DNA of 42,215 nt, from NCBI GenBank assembly GCA_964501335.1, contig CAZCTC010000067.1:1-42215 (forward strand), in the 5' to 3' direction. This document shows positions 16,635-23,225 of this stretch, one piece after another. The DNA is from CAZCTC01 sp964501335 (GTDB lineage: Bacteria > Chloroflexota > Anaerolineae > B4-G1 > SLSP01). Every line of letters starts with the position of its first letter. The stretch's first letter is position 1. The position numbers and the translations under genes were made by a program. The notes beneath the pieces were generated by a model, which worked only from the letters and a program-made list of their open reading frames with translations, was not told the origin of the DNA and searched no databases.

Positions 16635-16663
16635 ATAGTAGCATATCCTTGCAAGGCTGTCAA
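16635..16663 (-). promoter_or_regulatory. Promoter of the sugar ABC transporter operon
   Basis: On the minus strand TTGACA (16663-16658), a 17-bp spacer and TACTAT (16640-16635), with a leader of about 90 nt. Confidence 0.65.
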
Positions 16664-16739
16664 GTTGACTAGGCAACGAATTTTATTGAGTGGGATTAAA
16701 AATATAGGCGTTTTTTGTATGTTTTTGGTTAAATTTTAC

Positions 16740-17528
16740 TTATACCAGCAGGGCCCGGGCAAAGATCAGATAGCCGGTGTGGCCGACCATCGTATCGGCA
16801 GGGCGCAGCCGATCGGCTACCGGTTTATAGCCTCGCAGGAACAATTCTTCTACTTCGATAAAGCCGAAAGGTTTGTTGGCTAATTCGCGGAGCAGGTCGC
16901 TCACCTGATTGGTGGTGGGGACGAGGGTGCCGAAGAAGCCGCTGCCTTTCAGGGCGGTGTGGACATGATCCAGGTAGAGCCAGGGTTCCCGGACATCCAG
17001 GAAGAGCGCATCGACGCCCCGTTCATCAAAGCCTTCGATGATGTCGCGGGTTTTAAAGGTGACATAGTGCTCCAGGCCTACCCGTTCCAGGTTTTTGCGG
17101 GCCAGCGCCTGGGTGTCTTCTCGACATTCATAGGTGTAAACATGACCGGTGGGCATGACCATTCGCGCCATCGCCAGCGTCAGGCCCCCGCTGCCGGTTC
17201 CGGCTTCGACGATGCGGGCCCCGGGGCCGATGTTCATTTTCATCAACATATAGCCGATTTCTTTGGGGTAGACGATCTGAGTATTGCGCCGGATGGTGCG
17301 GACCAGTTGATCCAGGGAGGGGGCCAGCATCAGATAAGGGTGGCCCAGATGGGTTTGAATGGTGCCGCCCCATGGCTGACCGATCAGATCGTCGTGTTTC
17401 AGGATGCCGCGGTGCGTTTCCAGCATCTGGCCTGGGGTAACGCGCACCATGAATTCCCGGTCGTCTTTGCCGAGCAGAAAGATCAGGTCACCGGCTTGAA
17501 TCAGGTTCTCTGGAGATAGTTCCGTCAC
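16740..17528 (-). CDS. trmI: tRNA (adenine-N1)-methyltransferase, TrmI family
   Basis: A 262-aa SAM-dependent enzyme that makes 1-methyladenosine at position 58 (in some lineages 57) in the tRNA T loop, which stabilises tRNA. It has an N-terminal beta domain (ENLIQAGDLIFLLGKDDREF, GQPWGG), the TrmI signature QIVYPKEIGYMLMKM, the SAM loop IVEAGTGSGGLT, and ALFLDVREPW as the catalytic-region motif. The start is a GTG at 17528 behind AAGGAGG. A longer open frame runs 89 codons further upstream but crosses the divergent promoter region and has no homology, so I reject it. Confidence 0.9.
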   Translation of the reverse strand: MTELSPENLIQAGDLIFLLGKDDREFMVRVTPGQMLETHRGILKHDDLIGQPWGGTIQTHLGHPYLMLAPSLDQLVRTIRRNTQIVYPKEIGYMLMKMNIGPGARIVEAGTGSGGLTLAMARMVMPTGHVYTYECREDTQALARKNLERVGLEHYVTFKTRDIIEGFDERGVDALFLDVREPWLYLDHVHTALKGSGFFGTLVPTTNQVSDLLRELANKPFGFIEVEELFLRGYKPVADRLRPADTMVGHTGYLIFARALLV

Positions 17529-17571
17529 ATTTGCCTCCTTGGCGATTACGCTGCGTGCCCGGCAACCCGGG

Positions 17572-17623
17572 TTGCTTTTCCAATCGAGTAAACCGATTAT
17601 AATCAAGAGGGAAGACCCTGCAA
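17572..17623. promoter_or_regulatory. Divergent promoters sharing one -10 palindrome
   Basis: The palindrome ATTATAAT (17596-17603) contains TATAAT on both strands. Minus (trmI): TTGCAG (17623-17618), 16 bp, TATAAT. Plus (pstA-like genes): TTGCTT (17572-17577), 17 bp to GATTAT or 20 bp to TATAAT. The plus side is weaker. Confidence 0.5.
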
Positions 17624-17663
17624 ACCGGTGTTGGAAACGGGACAGGTAGATGCAAGGAGGAAC

Positions 17664-18005
17664 ATGGACCCAGAGTCGATTGACCGGATGGCCATAGCGA
17701 TCGTGGATGGTACACAAGCCTCGAATCTCATCGGTGCTTTGCAATCCGAGGGATTTCGGGCTACTCCTATTGATGCTGTTGGCGGTTTTCTCCATGATGC
17801 CCTGGTCACCTTGTTAGTCGGAATGCCTGCTGTTCATCTCCCACGGTTTTTTGCTTTGATTCGGCGTTATTGCCCTGGCCGCGTACGTTATGTCCCCGTT
17901 GGAGTGGAGCTGGCGTTGACCCCTGGCTATCCGATGATGATTGAGGCACGCGTGGGCGGCGCTACGGTTTTTGTGATTCCGGTAGAACGTTTTGTGCAGT
18001 TGTGA
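17664..18005 (+). CDS. PstA/DarA-like protein, degenerate ligand motif
   Basis: A 113-aa member of the PII-like cyclic-di-AMP receptor family (PstA/DarA). Length and C-terminus match the family (YPMMIEARVGGATVFVIPVE, FVQ), including the region around the large loop. The ligand-binding segment, normally TGGFLRAGNTT, reads VGGFLHDALVT: the Thr and the Gly-Asn are lost, so cyclic-di-AMP binding is doubtful. The start at 17664 follows AAGGAGG; twelve upstream codons are not used. The next gene, 9 bp downstream, is a paralog with the opposite pattern of loss, which suggests the two work as a pair or mixed trimer (inference). Confidence 0.75.
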   Translation: MDPESIDRMAIAIVDGTQASNLIGALQSEGFRATPIDAVGGFLHDALVTLLVGMPAVHLPRFFALIRRYCPGRVRYVPVGVELALTPGYPMMIEARVGGATVFVIPVERFVQL

Positions 18006-18014
18006 GGTGAGACA

Positions 18015-18281
18015 ATGAAGCTGGTCGTAGCAATTGTGCGGGATTCAGATGCATTGGCGGTTACAGATGCATTGGTGGAACAGCAATACCGGGTGACCCG
18101 GATTGCCAGTACCGGCGGTTTTATGCGGCGAGGTAATGTGACCTTGCTGCTGGGATTGGAAGATACGGCCCTGGATGAGGTTTTTAAGGTGATTGAGAAG
18201 GCCTGTGGGGCCGCGGAGCCGGGCCAACACAAAGCCACGATTTTTGTTTTGCCCGCTGAGGATTTTGTGCAGATCGGTTGA
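18015..18281 (+). CDS. PstA/DarA-like cyclic-di-AMP receptor, short form
   Basis: An 88-aa PII-like protein. It keeps the family's N-terminal strand (MKLVVAIVRDSDA) and the ligand segment RVTRIASTGGFMRRGNVT almost intact, including TGGF and GN. It ends with ATIFVLPAEDFVQ. Compared with the usual length of about 109 residues it lacks about 20 residues of the loop between the helices and the last strand, so the fold is trimmed rather than broken. Family members bind cyclic-di-AMP; their downstream targets are mostly unknown. No cyclase gene is in the window. Confidence 0.8.
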   Translation: MKLVVAIVRDSDALAVTDALVEQQYRVTRIASTGGFMRRGNVTLLLGLEDTALDEVFKVIEKACGAAEPGQHKATIFVLPAEDFVQIG

Positions 18282-18345
18282 GTGGACTTTTTCGGCTTTT
18301 TACCGATGGGCGCGGTGTTTCTACCTCTAAAGGAAAAATTAAGCA

Positions 18346-18942
18346 ATGGAACAGAAGACCTTTCCAGGAAAAATCGATCCTCAGGATATGGCGCGGTCGC
18401 TAGTGATGCGTTTCAATTCCGGTGAGACCCATGCTCAATGGATGGTGGGGACTGAAGGCCGGACGGTGGTGCAGATTCAGATGCAGCGTAAGGATCCCGA
18501 TGATCCCGATACGGCGGTTACATTGCAGATCACGCCCGGCTCGACCGGGGTAACGATAGCGTTGAGCGAACAGCCCTGGTTGGGAGTGGCGGCCGATCTG
18601 GCGAAGACCGGCGTGATGGCTTTTCTCAATCCCTGGAATCTGGTGGGAGAACTGGACGATATTGCCCGGAATGTGCGCCGGCTGCAATTGCGCAACGATG
18701 TCTGGTCGGCGGTGGAGGGGTATTGTCGCAATGCGGCGATGGGGCAGGGGGCTGTGGTGGCGGCGACCGATGTGGAGTGTCCTTATTGCGGGACCACCGC
18801 TCCGATCGGGCAGCCGAACTGTAAGGCCTGTTTGGGATCGCTGACCAGTGTCCAACCGGTTAAATGTCCCCGCTGTGGTTTTGTCAATCCTCCGCATCGT
18901 CAGCGCTGTGGACGTTGCGGAATTCCCTTTAGCCGTTTGTAA
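18346..18942 (+). CDS. Double zinc-ribbon protein of unknown function
   Basis: A 198-aa protein. The first 135 residues form an unrecognised domain with a strand-rich start (AQWMVGTEGRTVVQIQMQRK), a hydrophobic helix with NPWNLVGELDDIARNVRRL, and no signal peptide. Two four-Cys zinc ribbons end the protein: CPYCG with CKACLG and CPRCG with CGRCG. It follows the pstA-like pair by 64 bp on the same strand and may be cotranscribed. Zinc ribbons of this kind mediate protein or nucleic-acid contacts, and nothing here decides between these. Confidence 0.7.
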   Translation: MEQKTFPGKIDPQDMARSLVMRFNSGETHAQWMVGTEGRTVVQIQMQRKDPDDPDTAVTLQITPGSTGVTIALSEQPWLGVAADLAKTGVMAFLNPWNLVGELDDIARNVRRLQLRNDVWSAVEGYCRNAAMGQGAVVAATDVECPYCGTTAPIGQPNCKACLGSLTSVQPVKCPRCGFVNPPHRQRCGRCGIPFSRL

Positions 18943-18985
18943 AAGCATTTATGCAGTGGTCCTGAAAGAGACAAGCAAAAAGCCT

Positions 18986-19021
18986 ATATTTTCGCGCGCA
19001 TTCTGATGCGCGCGAAAATAT
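18986..19021. repeat. Solitary intergenic hairpin (CGCGCGC type)
   Basis: Perfect 16-bp arms (18986-19001, 19006-19021), loop TCTG, between the zinc-ribbon gene and the mutase subunit gene. Confidence 0.85.
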
Positions 19022-19086
19022 GAACAAAAATGAAGAACCTTTCCGCCAGGGATGGCGGCTGAAATACATTCAACGCAGGAGGGATG

Positions 19087-19485
19087 ATGGAGAGAAAGAT
19101 TCGCGTGTTGATGGCCAAGCCCGGTCTGGATGGACACGATCGGGGCGCCAAGGTGGTTTCCCGGGCGTTGCGCGATGCCGGAATGGAAGTGATCTATACC
19201 GGATTGCGCCAGACTCCCGTTATGATCGCCGAAGCGGCTTTGCAGGAAGATGTGGATGTGATCGGACTTTCCATCCTTTCCGGCGCGCATCTGGCCCTGG
19301 TTCCCCGCGTTCTCGATGAGATGCGGGCGCGCGGCATCGGCGATCTGCCGTTGTTTGTGGGAGGGATTATTCCTCCTGATGATATCCCCGTTTTGAAAGA
19401 GATGGGAGTCAAGGAAGTGTTTGGTCCCGGCACTACCTCCCAGACGGTGGTGGATTTTATCCATCAGGTGCTGCCGGAGGACTGA
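19087..19485 (+). CDS. Cobalamin-binding subunit of an acyl-CoA mutase
   Basis: A 132-aa stand-alone B12-binding domain matching the C-terminal part of methylmalonyl-CoA mutase. The cobalamin signature Asp15-x-His17-x-x-Gly20 (LDGHDRGAKV) gives the His that ligates cobalt, followed by SILSGAH and GGIIPPDD. In split mutases this subunit pairs with a separate catalytic subunit to interconvert methylmalonyl-CoA and succinyl-CoA or related branched acyl-CoAs. The second of two adjacent ATGs is preferred because AGGAGG is only 1 nt from the first. The next gene (its chaperone GTPase) starts directly after the stop. The catalytic subunit is not in the window. Confidence 0.88.
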   Translation: MERKIRVLMAKPGLDGHDRGAKVVSRALRDAGMEVIYTGLRQTPVMIAEAALQEDVDVIGLSILSGAHLALVPRVLDEMRARGIGDLPLFVGGIIPPDDIPVLKEMGVKEVFGPGTTSQTVVDFIHQVLPED

Positions 19486-20466
19486 GTGAATCGAGTTGAA
19501 GCGGCTTTGGCGGGAGATCGGCGGGCTTTGGCCCGCCTTCTTTCGCTGGTAGAAGATGGGACGCCGGAAGGTGTGGAGGCATTGGCGGCGCTCTATCCGC
19601 ATACCGGTCGGGCCCAGGTGGTGGGCTTTACCGGTTCGCCGGGTTCGGGGAAGAGTACGCTGGTCGGGCGGGTGGCCCGCGAATTTCGGCGCCGCGGACT
19701 GGAAGTGGCGGTGATTGCAGTCGATCCCAGCAGTCCTTTTTCGGGGGGCGCTTTGTTGGGCGATCGATTGCGGATGCAGGAGCTGACGACGGATCAGGGC
19801 GTCTTTTTGCGGAGCATGGCTTCGCGCGGGCAGCAGGGCGGATTGGCCCGGGCGACGCGCGATCTGGTGAGTGTGTTGGATGCGGTGGGCTATCCGGTGA
19901 TCCTGGTCGAAACGGTGGGGGCCGGACAGGCGGAAATTGAAGTGGCCCGGGTGGCGCACACGGTTGTGCTGGTCGAGGCGCCGGGGATGGGCGACGATGT
20001 GCAGGCTCTGAAGGCGGGTTTGATGGAGATCGCCGACGTGATTGTGGTCAATAAGGCGGATCGGCCGGAGGCGCGCCAGACGGTGCGGGCTTTGCAGGGG
20101 GCTCAGGCGATGGGGCCGGCCGGCCATCATGGCGCCGGGGCCGGTGGGGCTGGGACTGCGGAGACTGAGTCCTGGCAGGTTTCGATTTTACAGACGATTG
20201 CCCTGGAAGATAACGGGGTGGTGGAACTGGTGGAGACGCTGGATGCCCATCGGGCCTATCTGGAACGCAGCGGGCAGTGGCAGCGCCGGCTGGCGGCGCG
20301 GGCTCAGGCCGAGGTGGAGAGCTGGTTGCAGCGTGCTTTCCTGGAGGCGTTGCGGGAACGGGTAGGGACCGGGCGTCTGGCCGAGGCGGTTCAGGCGGTG
20401 GTCAGTCGGCAAAGTGATCCGGCGACGGTAGCCCGGATTTTATTGCAGGAAGTCCTGTCGCGTTGA
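19486..20466 (+). CDS. meaB: MeaB/ArgK-type GTPase, mutase chaperone
   Basis: A 326-aa G3E-family P-loop GTPase. MeaB protects and reloads cobalamin in methylmalonyl-CoA mutase. Visible motifs are the P-loop FTGSPGSGKST (48-58), AVDPSSPFSGGALLGDR, FLRSMASRGQQGGLA (switch region), VETVGAGQAE and the base-specificity NKAD. A Gly/Ala-rich insertion (PAGHHGAGAGGAGTAETES) follows NKAD. It begins with GTG touching the stop of the B12 subunit gene, so translation is coupled. Older annotations as an arginine/ornithine transport ATPase are wrong for this family. Confidence 0.92.
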   Translation: MNRVEAALAGDRRALARLLSLVEDGTPEGVEALAALYPHTGRAQVVGFTGSPGSGKSTLVGRVAREFRRRGLEVAVIAVDPSSPFSGGALLGDRLRMQELTTDQGVFLRSMASRGQQGGLARATRDLVSVLDAVGYPVILVETVGAGQAEIEVARVAHTVVLVEAPGMGDDVQALKAGLMEIADVIVVNKADRPEARQTVRALQGAQAMGPAGHHGAGAGGAGTAETESWQVSILQTIALEDNGVVELVETLDAHRAYLERSGQWQRRLAARAQAEVESWLQRAFLEALRERVGTGRLAEAVQAVVSRQSDPATVARILLQEVLSR

Positions 20467-20473
20467 GGATTCT

Positions 20474-21088
20474 ATGGATCCACTGTTGTTGAAAACTCGT
20501 ATGGCTCGAGAGGGGGCTTCCCGTGCCGAATCGGCTTTGCGGGAGAAACTTTCGCATGGGCAGAAGCCGCAGATTTTCTACATCGGCTGCTCCGATTCCC
20601 GCGTTTTACCGAGCCGGGTGCTGGGGGCGAAACCGGGTGATGTGCTGGCGCTGTGCAATGTGGCCAATATTATCCCGCCGGCAGAATGTGGTGAACGCGC
20701 TGTCGGGGCGGCTCTGGAGCATGGGATTGCTCAGCTGCATATCCCACATCTGGTGCTCTGCGGCCATACCCTTTGCGGCGAGATTCAGGCTTTGGGGTTA
20801 CCGCCGGAATCGTATGCGGCGGCGCTGACGCCCTGGTTGAGCCATGCAGGGGCGATCTTGCAGCGCGTGCCGGAATCCTTGCGCGGGCGGGATCGGTTGG
20901 ATGCTCTGGTGGAAGCCAATGTCTGTTTGCAGGTGGAGCATCTGATGACCTATGCGGTCGTGCGCGAGGCTGTGGCGGCCGGGACTCTGACTGTGCATGG
21001 TTGGGTTTACGATGTGCAAACGGGGCTGGTGCGGGCCTGGGATGCAGCGCAGCAGCGGTTTGTCGAAGAAGCTCCGTTTGCGTTTTAG
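20474..21088 (+). CDS. Beta-class carbonic anhydrase
   Basis: A 204-aa zinc enzyme interconverting CO2 and bicarbonate. Zinc ligands are Cys39 and Asp41/Arg43 of the CSDSR dyad motif, His98 and Cys101 (LCGHTLCGEI). ALCNVANIIPP replaces the more common RNxAN segment, a small departure near the active site. It starts 7 bp after meaB and is probably cotranscribed. Bicarbonate supply for propionyl-CoA carboxylation, which feeds methylmalonyl-CoA, would explain the pairing (inference). No signal peptide, so cytoplasmic. Confidence 0.9.
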   Translation: MDPLLLKTRMAREGASRAESALREKLSHGQKPQIFYIGCSDSRVLPSRVLGAKPGDVLALCNVANIIPPAECGERAVGAALEHGIAQLHIPHLVLCGHTLCGEIQALGLPPESYAAALTPWLSHAGAILQRVPESLRGRDRLDALVEANVCLQVEHLMTYAVVREAVAAGTLTVHGWVYDVQTGLVRAWDAAQQRFVEEAPFAF

Positions 21089-21108
21089 TTATCTTTGAAA
21101 GAAAAGCG

Positions 21109-21144
21109 ATGTTTTCGGTGGCTTTAGAAAGCTGCCGAAAACAT
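21109..21144. repeat. Hairpin with two G-U pairs
   Basis: ATGTTTTCGGTGGCTT (21109-21124) pairs with AAGCTGCCGAAAACAT (21129-21144). The two non-Watson-Crick positions are both G-U wobbles in RNA, so the structure is kept at RNA level. Confidence 0.75.
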
Positions 21145-21276
21145 AAACAATTCCTCTGTCTGTGCATGTAGGCCTCAGGGAACTGGGGTTGCCTCGTAGA
21201 ATTGCCCAAAGTGTTTTTCATTTCCCCTGCCCTAACAGGTAATTTGAAATTTTGCTGTTATACGGCCGGGGCTTTT

Positions 21277-21390
21277 CTGTATCCCGCAAATGGCACTTGC
21301 CCTGTAAGATACGACGCGCGGGAGGGGGGAGAGTTGTTTTGTTTGTATTTTCGCGCGCTTCAGAAAGCGCGCGAAAATACAGGCTTTTTT
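21277..21390 (+). repeat. Composite hairpin element, copy 2
   Basis: Head TGTATCCCGCAAATGGC, box GATACGACGCGC, purine tract, perfect 16-bp hairpin (21345-21360, 21365-21380, loop CAGA), tail AGGCTTTTTT. Confidence 0.8.
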
Positions 21391-21451
21391 CTCGTTTTCC
21401 CGGGTTATCTTTACAGGTGAAGATTTTTGTGGTTGTACGGGGGGGCTTTGC

Positions 21452-21513
21452 TGTATCTCGCAAATGGCACTTGTTCTGTAAGATACGACGCGCGAAAACA
21501 GAGGCTTTTTTTT
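21452..21513 (+). repeat. Composite element, copy 3 (hairpin deleted)
   Basis: Nearly identical head (TGTATCTCGCAAATGGC) and box GATACGACGCGC as copy 2, but the purine tract and hairpin are missing: the box runs straight into GAGGCTTTTTTTT. It shows the family's internal boundaries. Confidence 0.7.
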
Positions 21514-21576
21514 GTTTCCCCGGACTAACTACATAGGTTGATTTTTTTGTTGGACTTGAATAATTAGAATCCGGTT

Positions 21577-21604
21577 TTGACCGATGCGCAATTCGTAGTA
21601 TTAT
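21577..21604 (+). promoter_or_regulatory. Promoter of the GNAT-prs unit
   Basis: TTGACC (21577-21582), 16 bp, TATTAT (21599-21604), about 36 bp ahead of the ATG at 21641. Confidence 0.6.
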
Positions 21605-21640
21605 GGGCGTTTGTTTGGAGCTTGTGATGGGAGGACAACT

Positions 21641-22192
21641 ATGTATTACAATGGCGCCTTGATACGGTTGCGACCGTCGGAGCGGGCGGATTTACCACTG
21701 TTTGTACAATGGCTTTCCAATCCGGAAATGCGCCAATATTTGATCTTGCGGTATATCTCTCAGGCGCTGGAAGAGCGCTGGTTTGAAGGATTGGTGTCCG
21801 ATCTCCGGGGCGGTTTTCAACCGGCCCGGTTGCATTTTATGATTGAGGCGTTGGAAGGTCCCCGGCCTATTGGCGCGGTGGGGTTGGAGGATATCAACTG
21901 GCGCGATCGGTCGGCTGAGCTGGGCATTTTCATCGGTGAACCGGAGTTCTGGGGGAAAGGGTACGGCAGTGATGCGGTGCGTACGACCCTGGAAGTCGGT
22001 TTCCGTTGGTACAACCTCCATCGTATTTTTCTCAATGTGGTGGACGATAATGAACGCGCCCGGCGTTCGTATGAGAAGTGTGGTTTTCAGTTGGAGGGAC
22101 GTTTGCGCAAGGCGGTCTTTATCGACGGCGGCTATAAGGATCTGCTGTTGATGAGCATTCTGGCTGATGAGTTCAACGCGGAGAGGTCGTAA
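21641..22192 (+). CDS. GNAT family N-acetyltransferase (RimJ/RimL-like)
   Basis: A 183-aa acetyl-CoA-dependent N-acetyltransferase. It has the RimJ/RimL-like layout: an N-terminal strand (LIRLRPSERADLPLFVQWL), a central ELGIFIGEPEFWGKGYGSDA with the acetyl-CoA pyrophosphate-binding loop (Q/RxxGxG/A type, here GKGYGSDA), then HRIFLNVVDDNERARRSYEKCGF, which is typical of the family. The substrate could be a protein N-terminus, an amino sugar or spermidine and cannot be decided. The start is set by GGGAGGA 5-11 nt upstream. It is followed after 2 bp by prs. Confidence 0.85.
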   Translation: MYYNGALIRLRPSERADLPLFVQWLSNPEMRQYLILRYISQALEERWFEGLVSDLRGGFQPARLHFMIEALEGPRPIGAVGLEDINWRDRSAELGIFIGEPEFWGKGYGSDAVRTTLEVGFRWYNLHRIFLNVVDDNERARRSYEKCGFQLEGRLRKAVFIDGGYKDLLLMSILADEFNAERS

Positions 22193-22194
22193 GC

Positions 22195-23160
22195 ATGACA
22201 GTTTATCATTATGGCGACATTGTGATGTTTGGCGGGACCGGCTGTCCGGACCTGGCTTCGGAAATTGCGGCGCTGTTGCGAGTCCCCCTGGGGGAACGTG
22301 AGATTGTCCGTTTCTCCAATGGGAATATTTTTGTGCGCCTGAATCAGAGTGTGCGCGGTCAGGATACCGTTATTATCCAGACCACTTCACAGCCGGTGAA
22401 TGAAAACTTAATGGAGTTGCTGATTTGTCTGGATACATTGAAGCGGGCTTCGGCCGGCCGGATCACGGCGGTGATTCCCTATCTGGCTTATGCCCGGTCG
22501 GATAAGAAGGATCAGCCGCGGGTGCCGATTACGGCGCGGTTGGTGGCGGATATGATTCAAATTGCCGGGGCGGATCGCTATATTACGCTGGATCTGCATG
22601 CCAGCCAGATCCAGGGCTTTTTCTCCATTCCGGGCGATGTGGTGACGGCTTTCCCGTTGCTCGCCGATTATATGCGCAAGAAGAATCTGGATAATGCGGT
22701 GGTGGTGGCGGCCGATCTGGGCTTTGCCAAGAAGGCGCGCAATTTTGCCATGGAGCTGGATCTGCCGGTGGCTTTTATTGAAAAGCGGCGGATGGGGACG
22801 CAGACTGAGGCGATGACGGTGATCGGCGATGTGGCCGGCAAGGATGTAATTATTGTGGACGATGAGGTGGATACCGGCGGTACGCTCAGCAATAATGTCC
22901 AGTTGATGCGCGACCGCGGAGCCCGCAATATTTATGTTTGTTTCGTCCATGCAATTCTGTCCTCGAATGCGATGGATCGGTTGCGGGATCTACCGATTGC
23001 GGAAATTGTGACGACGAATTCCGTGCCGATTCCGTTGGAGAAGCGGTTGCCGAATATGACGGTGCTTTCGGTGGGGCCGCTGTTGGCGGATGTGATCCAT
23101 GATGTGCATGAGGGGCGCAGTGTGGGCGAGCTCTTCAAGCGGTATCACGGGTATAAGTAA
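22195..23160 (+). CDS. prs: Ribose-phosphate pyrophosphokinase (PRPP synthetase)
   Basis: A 321-aa enzyme making PRPP from ribose 5-phosphate and ATP, feeding purine, pyrimidine, NAD, histidine and tryptophan synthesis. Landmarks are RFSNGNIFVRL near residue 42, the flexible catalytic loop YARSDKKDQPRVPITARLVA (the family more often has YARQDRK), DLHASQIQGFF, and the PRPP-binding loop VDDEVDTGGTL. Length is normal. The ATG lies 2 bp past the acetyltransferase stop, so the two are one unit. A long hairpin downstream ends it. Confidence 0.93.
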   Translation: MTVYHYGDIVMFGGTGCPDLASEIAALLRVPLGEREIVRFSNGNIFVRLNQSVRGQDTVIIQTTSQPVNENLMELLICLDTLKRASAGRITAVIPYLAYARSDKKDQPRVPITARLVADMIQIAGADRYITLDLHASQIQGFFSIPGDVVTAFPLLADYMRKKNLDNAVVVAADLGFAKKARNFAMELDLPVAFIEKRRMGTQTEAMTVIGDVAGKDVIIVDDEVDTGGTLSNNVQLMRDRGARNIYVCFVHAILSSNAMDRLRDLPIAEIVTTNSVPIPLEKRLPNMTVLSVGPLLADVIHDVHEGRSVGELFKRYHGYK

Positions 23161-23169
23161 ATTATTTGA

Positions 23170-23218
23170 GTTAAATTTTTGAGGGCGCCCCCTTGGGGGG
23201 CGCCCTCAAAAATTTAAC
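23170..23218. terminator. Long hairpin between convergent prs and metF-type genes
   Basis: Perfect 23-bp arms (23170-23192, 23196-23218), loop TTG. The T5/A5 stretches within the arms allow termination on either strand. Its AAATTTTTGAGGGCG outline differs from the common frame but the placement is the same as for other family hairpins. Confidence 0.8.
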
Positions 23219-23225
23219 ATTCTGG

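Larger units (their letters stand above)
21089..21640. other. Non-coding repeat-rich stretch between carbonic anhydrase and GNAT genes
   Basis: It holds a wobble-paired hairpin, one full and one hairpin-less composite element, and the GNAT promoter. Short open frames here are repeat sequence and have no ribosome sites. Confidence 0.7.

Noticed and set aside
17529..17795. N-terminal extension of trmI
   Set aside because: Crosses the divergent promoter region and the next gene's ribosome site, and family homology starts at the GTG at 17528.
18949..20130. 393-aa minus-strand frame opposite the mutase subunit and meaB
   Set aside because: His/Arg-rich shadow; it runs through a hairpin repeat and two well-supported plus-strand genes.
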